Source of the DNA: Thermotogae bacterium
Lineage (GTDB): Bacteria; Thermotogota; Thermotogae; Thermotogales; DSM-5069
Assembly: GCA_003641785.1 (NCBI GenBank)
Contig: QNAO01000016.1
Location: forward strand, 1 to 10,336
DNA: 10,336 nt
Direction of reading: 5' to 3'
A program made the translations under genes and the position numbers. Of the stretch, positions 5,949-10,336 are shown piece after piece. Under the pieces are notes generated by a model. The model saw nothing but the letters and a program-made list of their open reading frames with translations, ran no database searches and was not told the DNA's origin. Position 1 is the first letter of the stretch; each line of letters starts with the position of its first letter.

Positions 5949-7469
5949 ATGTACTTACTTGGTTGTGACATAGGCACACAGAGTACCAAAAGTGTTCTTG
6001 TGGACGAAAATGGTAATGTGATCTGTGAAGCGACAAGAGAGTACGAAGTCGACACACCTAAACCCAATTGGGCAGAGCAATGGCCCGATGTTTGGGTAAA
6101 AGCGGCTTTTGAGACGATGAAAGAAGTCGTTGAGAAATCAAACGCACCAAAAGAGAAGATCGCGGGAGCTGCGCTTAGTGGCTTGTACGGTGGTTCAGGA
6201 ATACCAGTGAACAAAAATATGCAACCACTTTATCCGTGTCTCATATGGATGGATCGACGCGCAATCGCTGAAACAGAATGGGTCAAGAAAAATGTTCCCC
6301 AAAAAGAGATCTTTTCTATAACAGGTAACTATGTTGACTCCTACTACGGCTTCACAAAGATGATGTGGCTCAGAAACAACAAGCCAGAGATATGGAAAAA
6401 GATATACAAATTCATCTCACCGAAAGATTACGTGATATATCACCTAACTGAGGAAACATCGATTGATTACTCTTCGGCGGGCAATATTGGAGGCATATTT
6501 GATCTGAAACAGCTCACCTGGTCTGAACACATGTGTAAAATCTTGAACATACCCATCGAATATCTTCCAGAAAAGATTGTCAAGTCTTCAGACGTTGTTG
6601 GACATGTCGCAAAGAGTGCATCTAAGCTCTGTGGTTTGCTTGAAGGAACACCCATCGTCGCTGGTGGAATAGATGCGCCTGTCGCACAGCTTTCCGCTGG
6701 CGCTTTGCAAGAAGGTGAACACGTAGCGATGGTGGGTACCTCAACCTGCTGGGGCACAGTACACCGTCGAGACAACCCAGCCTTTGGTCTTGTTAACTTT
6801 CCGTATGTAGTTCATGACACTGAGAGAATATACACCTTTGGTGGTTCCGCAACAACAGGTGCTTTGGCGAGATGGTTCAAGGAGCGATTTGGTGAATTTG
6901 AAGCAGTTGTTGCAGAAAGACTCGACGCATCTCCATATCAGTTGTTCGACAAAGAGGCTCAGAGAATTCCCGCTGGGAGTGACGGCATAATCGTACTTCC
7001 ATACTTCATGGGTGAAAGATCCCCAATATGGGATCCATTTGCGAAAGGTGTGTTTTTCGGTGTGAGCTTGTATCACACCGGTGCACATATCTACAGAGCC
7101 TTGATGGAAGGAGGAGCTTACGCACTACGGCACAACATGGAAGAAGGCATGAAAGCAGGACTGAGTTTGAACGATGTATGCTGGATCGTCGGTGGAGTAT
7201 CAAAATCTGATCTGTGGGTAAAGATCTTTGCAGATGTGACGGGATTTAAAATGAGACAGGTAGCAAGTTTGGTAGAAGCCCCACTTGGAGACGCATTTTT
7301 AGCGGGTCTTGGTACCGGAGTAATAGATAAACCAGAAAGAATAAAGGAGTGGGTGAAATACAAAAGTCCTGTGGAACCAGATGTGTCTTTGAAAGACATT
7401 TACGACAGGTACTACCAGATCTTTCGCAAGCTGTATGAAAACACGGCTGAATTGATGAAAATGTTGTGA
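5949..7469 (+). CDS. FGGY-family carbohydrate kinase, substrate unknown
   Basis: This 506-residue protein is a two-domain FGGY sugar kinase, which transfers phosphate from ATP to a sugar or polyol. The N-terminal phosphate-binding loop is GCDIGTQSTKSVL (5-17). The segment NWAEQWPDVW resembles the W-x-E-Q block of xylulokinases. GGIDAP places the likely catalytic base at Asp242. The C-terminal domain has the second family signature, from GGAYALRHNMEEG to IVGGVSKSDLW (about 394-421). Length is normal and no motif is missing. Xylulose, ribulose, gluconate or another polyol are all possible, and sequence alone does not decide. It stands alone: no transporter, isomerase or dehydrogenase is adjacent. 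The terminator upstream and the 333-base gap downstream suggest its own transcript. Confidence 0.93.
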   Translation: MYLLGCDIGTQSTKSVLVDENGNVICEATREYEVDTPKPNWAEQWPDVWVKAAFETMKEVVEKSNAPKEKIAGAALSGLYGGSGIPVNKNMQPLYPCLIWMDRRAIAETEWVKKNVPQKEIFSITGNYVDSYYGFTKMMWLRNNKPEIWKKIYKFISPKDYVIYHLTEETSIDYSSAGNIGGIFDLKQLTWSEHMCKILNIPIEYLPEKIVKSSDVVGHVAKSASKLCGLLEGTPIVAGGIDAPVAQLSAGALQEGEHVAMVGTSTCWGTVHRRDNPAFGLVNFPYVVHDTERIYTFGGSATTGALARWFKERFGEFEAVVAERLDASPYQLFDKEAQRIPAGSDGIIVLPYFMGERSPIWDPFAKGVFFGVSLYHTGAHIYRALMEGGAYALRHNMEEGMKAGLSLNDVCWIVGGVSKSDLWVKIFADVTGFKMRQVASLVEAPLGDAFLAGLGTGVIDKPERIKEWVKYKSPVEPDVSLKDIYDRYYQIFRKLYENTAELMKML

Positions 7470-7486
7470 AAAACTTTTCGATTGAA

Positions 7487-7507
7487 ATTGAACACACCTG
7501 GTTCAAT
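7487..7507. repeat. Inverted repeat ATTGAAC-N7-GTTCAAT downstream of the kinase
   Basis: Perfect 7-base arms lie around a 7-base loop, 17 bases after the kinase stop. The stem is AT-rich and no T tract follows, so termination would be weak. It could instead be a protein-binding site. GTTCAAT recurs at 7717-7723 in the glmS leader. Confidence 0.4.
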
Positions 7508-7615
7508 CACAGCGAAGTCATTTTATAGGTCTTTCCCATTCTAAAACTCCTTAATTTATTAGAAAGACACAGAACGGAACGAATTGAAAATCAATCATTT
7601 TCTAATTTAACCAAA

Positions 7616-7624
7616 TGATACAAT
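7616..7624 (+). promoter_or_regulatory. Extended -10 promoter element for glmS
   Basis: TGATACAAT matches the extended -10 pattern TG-N-TATAAT with one change. No good -35 is found at normal spacing, which extended -10 promoters tolerate. Transcription would start near 7631, giving a leader of about 170 bases before glmS. Confidence 0.5.
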
Positions 7625-7642
7625 ATTCTTGAGGTGGAAAAC

Positions 7643-7846
7643 TTGTTCAACAAAATCGACAGAAGTAATTTAATCCCAACAACATATGAATTAAAAACAG
7701 CTCCTCATTTGAAACAGTTCAATGTAACCTTCAAGTTTTCGAACAAACAAAAGACCAAGATAAAAATACAAGGATACAATTCGCATATGAGGAGGCCAGA
7801 GGATGTGCGGTGTATTTGGAATAATATTTCAGAAAGAGCGCAGTGA
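7643..7846 (+). CDS. Possible 67-residue leader ORF overlapping the glmS start
   Basis: A TTG at 7643 has GAGGTG six bases upstream, a good ribosome site, and opens a 67-residue frame ending at 7846. The frame can be extended to a GTG at 7634, but that codon is part of the ribosome site. The predicted product is basic, with no membrane segment or known motif; the middle (QFNVTFKFS, KTKIKIQGY) looks strand-like. The frame runs through the glmS ribosome site and 44 bases into glmS in another frame. It could be a small leader gene whose translation interferes with glmS initiation, a decayed gene, or chance. I recognise no homologue. Confidence 0.3.
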   Translation: MFNKIDRSNLIPTTYELKTAPHLKQFNVTFKFSNKQKTKIKIQGYNSHMRRPEDVRCIWNNISERAQ

Positions 7847-9599
7847 TTTGGGTCAGATACTCCTGGAGGCAGCTAAGCGTCTCACTTACAGAGGTTATGA
7901 TTCAGTTGGTGTCGCAACCGTGTCAAAAGATGGATCATGCGAGCTGCGAAAGGATGTTGGCACTGTGGAAGAGGTGAACGCCAAATACAAATTCCATGAA
8001 TTATCCGGCTTCAAAGGAATCGCACAGTTACGATGGGCTACTTTTGGGGTTCCAATGCAAAAGAATGCTCAACCACACTACGACTGCGACAAGGACATGG
8101 TAGGAGCGCACAACGGTAACATAGTTAACACCATAGAGCTGAAGAAGATGTTCGTTCAAGAAGGGCATACAGTTCGAGGAGACAACGATGGTGAAATGGT
8201 AGTGCACGCAATTGAGAAATACTATGATGAATTTGGAAACATGGACACAGCCATTAGAAAGGGAGCTGAAATTCTCAAAGGTGATTACGCATGTGTGATT
8301 ACGAGAATCGATGACGATAAAATGTACTGCGTGAAACAAGGCTCGTCGTTGTACCTTGGGATAGGCGATGGCTTTGTTTGTGCCTCTTCGGATCTTCCAT
8401 CAATTATCCCTTTGACAAAGAGAATAGTGCCTCTGAAAGATGGAGAATATGTCGAATTCACATTTGATAGGTATGAAATACGACACATAGAAAGTGGCGA
8501 AAAAATAAACAGAGTTCCCCAAGTTATGGACATCTCTGCGGAAGCGGCTACAAAAGCGGGATATCCTCACTTCATGCTGAAGGAAATATACGAGCAGCCT
8601 GAAAGGATTCACGCACTTTTGGAATATCTGAAATTCGACACAAATTTGATGAAGTATGTCAACACACTTGCCAAGTCCAGGTACACGTACCTCGTGGGTT
8701 CTGGAACTTCATACCACGCGTGTGTAATAGGCAGTTATTTTTTTGCAAGAATGGCCTCAAAAGCCGTGTTTCCATGCGAAGCAGGTAGATTTCTCGAAAA
8801 TTTTGGAAGCACTTTGAGTAAAGAAGATACTATTGTGCTCGTTTCCCAAAGCGGTGAAACAAAGGATGCGATAAATATTTTGAATGCCTGCGAAGGTAAG
8901 GCAAAGATACTCTCTTTGGTTAATGTCGTTGGATCGACTATAATGATGCGGAGCTCTTTGAATATACCTTTATGCTGCGATCTCGAAATCTCGGTGCCCG
9001 CAACTAAAACCTTCATGAACCAGATTCTAACGTTTTATTACTTGGCTGCAAAGATGTCAGAAGAAAGTGAGTACATGGAAATAACCAAGCGCTTGCCCGA
9101 ACTCGTGAAGCAATCACTGGAGCTTGCCACATCGCAAATTGAAGAACTCTTACAAGATGATATCGATTTTTCTGATATGTACGTCCTTGGTTATGGAATT
9201 ACTCATGGACTCGCTCTCGAAGGAGCTTTGAAAATAAAGGAAGTGGTCTACAATCACTGTGAAGGAATGTACTCCTCTGAATTCAAACATGGACCTCTGT
9301 CAATTGTAAAAGAAGGTTATCCGATTGTATTTGTCACTCATGACTCTCAAGCGCGAATGATTTTATCTCACATCAACGAAGTAACATGTAGAAATGGCTT
9401 GGCAATAGCGGTGACGAATGAAAGCTCTGAAATAGAGAGCAATGTTCACAAAGTAATAAGGTATCCAGATTGCCACGCGATACTACCACCTTTTCTTGGA
9501 CTTCCGGCTTTACAGTTGTTCGCGTATTATCTTGCAGTGAAAATGGGAAATGATCCTGATCTACCGCGTAATTTGTCGAAAACAATAACAGTCGATTAG
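7803..9599 (+). CDS. glmS: Glutamine:fructose-6-phosphate aminotransferase (GlmS), variant glutaminase loop
   Basis: This 598-residue enzyme makes glucosamine-6-phosphate from glutamine and fructose-6-phosphate, the first step to UDP-GlcNAc and peptidoglycan. The N-terminal class II glutaminase begins with the catalytic Cys2 (MCGVFG) and has RGYDS (30-34), RWATFG (77-82), HNG (103-105) and DNDGE (127-131). Two SIS sugar-phosphate domains follow: GSGTSYHA (299-306) and SQSGET (348-353) in the first, then ALEGALKIKE and EFKHGP (catalytic-type His496) in the second. The C-terminal RNLSKTITVD keeps the active-site lysine (Lys593). The usual RWATHG has Phe at 81 instead of His, and the usual S-x-T-D-T-E block is DNDGE, so this is a divergent subgroup. 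A paralogue acting on another sugar phosphate cannot be excluded. The ATG has AGGAGG seven bases upstream. Confidence 0.9.
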   Translation: MCGVFGIIFQKERSDLGQILLEAAKRLTYRGYDSVGVATVSKDGSCELRKDVGTVEEVNAKYKFHELSGFKGIAQLRWATFGVPMQKNAQPHYDCDKDMVGAHNGNIVNTIELKKMFVQEGHTVRGDNDGEMVVHAIEKYYDEFGNMDTAIRKGAEILKGDYACVITRIDDDKMYCVKQGSSLYLGIGDGFVCASSDLPSIIPLTKRIVPLKDGEYVEFTFDRYEIRHIESGEKINRVPQVMDISAEAATKAGYPHFMLKEIYEQPERIHALLEYLKFDTNLMKYVNTLAKSRYTYLVGSGTSYHACVIGSYFFARMASKAVFPCEAGRFLENFGSTLSKEDTIVLVSQSGETKDAINILNACEGKAKILSLVNVVGSTIMMRSSLNIPLCCDLEISVPATKTFMNQILTFYYLAAKMSEESEYMEITKRLPELVKQSLELATSQIEELLQDDIDFSDMYVLGYGITHGLALEGALKIKEVVYNHCEGMYSSEFKHGPLSIVKEGYPIVFVTHDSQARMILSHINEVTCRNGLAIAVTNESSEIESNVHKVIRYPDCHAILPPFLGLPALQLFAYYLAVKMGNDPDLPRNLSKTITVD

Positions 9600-9611
9600 G
9601 AGGGAGAATAC

Positions 9612-9812
9612 ATGCCTCTATACACATATGTTTGTAAGCGATGTGGCGAAAAGCGCAAGGTACTGATGAAAATTGGAGAAAGGGCTCCAAAGTGCTCTGT
9701 ATGCAAAGGCGAAATGGAGAAACAGATTCCTCTCATTGCAAACATACATGGTAGCCAAGGTACGTCGTGCTCTTCAGGCAGTTGTTCGTCGTGCTCTGGT
9801 TGTTCAACATGA
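9612..9812 (+). CDS. FmdB-family zinc-ribbon protein
   Basis: This 66-residue protein begins with the FmdB hallmark MPLYTYVCKRCGE. It has two CxxC pairs (Cys8/Cys11 and Cys28/Cys31) that should bind one zinc ion as a rubredoxin-like ribbon. The tail (47-66) is almost all Gly, Ser and Cys, with four more cysteines at 53, 58, 61 and 64; a Cys/Ser/Gly-rich tail is common in the family. FmdB-like proteins are often annotated as putative regulators, but their function is not established. The ATG has AGGAGGGAG about seven bases upstream, overlapping the glmS stop codon region. Only 12 bases separate it from glmS, so the two are probably cotranscribed. Confidence 0.9.
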   Translation: MPLYTYVCKRCGEKRKVLMKIGERAPKCSVCKGEMEKQIPLIANIHGSQGTSCSSGSCSSCSGCST

Positions 9813-9829
9813 TAACTGATGTTAATCAT
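9809..9829. terminator. Weak hairpin between convergent genes, possible bidirectional terminator
   Basis: ATGATAAC (9809-9816) can pair with GTTAATCAT (9821-9829) with one bulged base and the loop TGAT. It spans the ends of the two convergent genes. The stem is AT-rich and has no strong T tract on either side, so the terminator call is weak. Confidence 0.25.
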
Positions 9830-10336
9830 AAATGTAGCGTCTGAACTCCTTTAAGAACTTTTCAATGCGCTCCTTGTTCAACTGAAGATGACGATGATCT
9901 GGCGTGTCAACAACAAATCCGGCTCCGCGGAGAACACCTATATGGTGTGAAACTGTGGACTTACCGAGATTGAGAAGCGAGACAATTTCTCTCTGCTCTC
10001 GAGGCCCTTTGCTTAGGATCTTGATAATTTTGCTTCTATTGTCATCGGAAAGGGCTTTTAGACAGTCATTCAGCCAAGATTCCATTGACACCTGATATGC
10101 GAAGTCTTCTGTTATCTCTGAAGTCCCCATAATGACAAGCCAGCCCATTTCAGGAATATCAACATTACCAAAACTGTTGTGTGGTAAAGAATTTTGAAAA
10201 GATAGGAAAACATTCTTACCCTTGATCGGTAAAGAATAGTATTCCGCGTAGTTCTCGAAGGCTTCGAAAACAATTTGTTTCTTCTTCAACAGTCTTTTTG
10301 CAACGGGCAAATTAACGTTTCTCAGTTTTGAAGAGA
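9822..10336 (-). CDS. ArsR-type winged-helix regulator with C-terminal DNA-binding domain (5' end missing)
   Basis: At least 171 codons are present, and the frame stays open to the right edge, so the true start probably lies outside. A TTG at 10310 is an in-frame codon, but no ribosome site supports it. The C-terminal part (from about residue 88 of the visible chain) is an ArsR-like winged helix. It has LKALSDDNRSKIIKILSKG, the recognition-helix region LGKSTVSHHIGVLRGAGFV, and then the wing with HRHLQL. The preceding 85 or more residues (with FENYAEYYSLP and PEMGWLVIMG) form a separate domain I do not recognise, perhaps a sensor. No cysteine metal site typical of ArsR/SmtB is visible in the DNA-binding helix. 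It faces fmdB, with nine bases between the two stop codons. Its target is unknown. Confidence 0.85.
   Translation of the reverse strand, partial: SSKLRNVNLPVAKRLLKKKQIVFEAFENYAEYYSLPIKGKNVFLSFQNSLPHNSFGNVDIPEMGWLVIMGTSEITEDFAYQVSMESWLNDCLKALSDDNRSKIIKILSKGPREQREIVSLLNLGKSTVSHHIGVLRGAGFVVDTPDHRHLQLNKERIEKFLKEFRRYIYD

Larger units (their letters stand above)
7470..7802 (+). other. 333-base gap between the kinase and glmS: AT-rich, repeats, promoter, leader
   Basis: The first half (7470-7615) has no credible gene on either strand. It is AT-rich and holds short inverted repeats: ATTGAAC/GTTCAAT at 7487-7507, ATTGA-AAA-TCAAT at 7583-7595, and TTAGAAA at 7559-7565 with TTTCTAA at 7599-7605. The second half has an extended -10 box (7616-7624) and then a leader of about 170 bases that includes a possible small ORF. 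The glmS ribosome site AGGAGG is at 7790-7795. I see no GCGCC-rich core like that of the glmS ribozyme, and no other riboswitch I recognise. Confidence 0.6.

Noticed and set aside
6467..7506. Several minus-strand frames opposite the kinase
   Set aside because: They lie antiparallel to a well-supported kinase gene, have no family features or ribosome sites, and are rich in shadow-type Ser/Cys/Arg runs.
7470..7802. glmS ribozyme upstream of glmS
   Set aside because: The conserved GCGCC-containing core and pseudoknot strands are not visible in this AT-rich leader. A covariance search with the Rfam glmS model would be decisive.

Overview
The window looks like core chromosome of a thermophilic Thermotogae bacterium, probably near Pseudothermotoga or Thermotoga. 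The grounds are a Thermotoga-type tRNase Z, many TTG and GTG starts behind strong GGAGG ribosome sites, densely coupled genes and a moderate G+C content. This is recognition from memory, not a database match. I see no mobile element, CRISPR array, tRNA or rRNA.

Left block (1-3073, minus strand). Read in transcription order it is rplI (ribosomal protein L9), rnz (tRNase Z), a short NfeD-type membrane protein, an SPFH/stomatin-like protein, and a membrane protein cut by the window's left edge. The junctions are a TTGA overlap, a 13-base gap, an ATGA overlap and a 5-base gap, so this looks like one translationally coupled operon. It joins translation and tRNA maturation to a membrane-organising NfeD/SPFH pair.

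Divergent block (3174-5769, plus strand). It holds a 75-residue DUF4911-like protein, a YqeG-type HAD phosphatase, the circularly permuted GTPase YqeH, a PduL-type phosphotransacylase and a small ubiquitin-fold (ThiS/MoaD/TtuB-like) protein. All adjacent genes overlap. Interlocked -10 boxes at 3100-3117 probably serve both blocks. A GC-rich hairpin at 5799-5819 probably ends the plus-strand operon.

Right part. An FGGY-family sugar kinase (5949-7469) stands alone behind an inverted repeat. After 333 bases with a probable promoter and a possible leader ORF comes a GlmS-type glutamine:fructose-6-phosphate aminotransferase (7803-9599), followed by an FmdB-type zinc-ribbon protein. A convergent ArsR-type regulator with its DNA-binding domain at the C-terminus runs off the right edge.

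Most of this is ordinary housekeeping. The points worth a second look are the missed left-edge membrane protein with a permease-like loop, the Ala-Gly tail of the ubiquitin-fold protein, the non-standard glutaminase loop of GlmS and its overlapping leader ORF, and the hairpin before the kinase. I found no convincing new multi-gene system.
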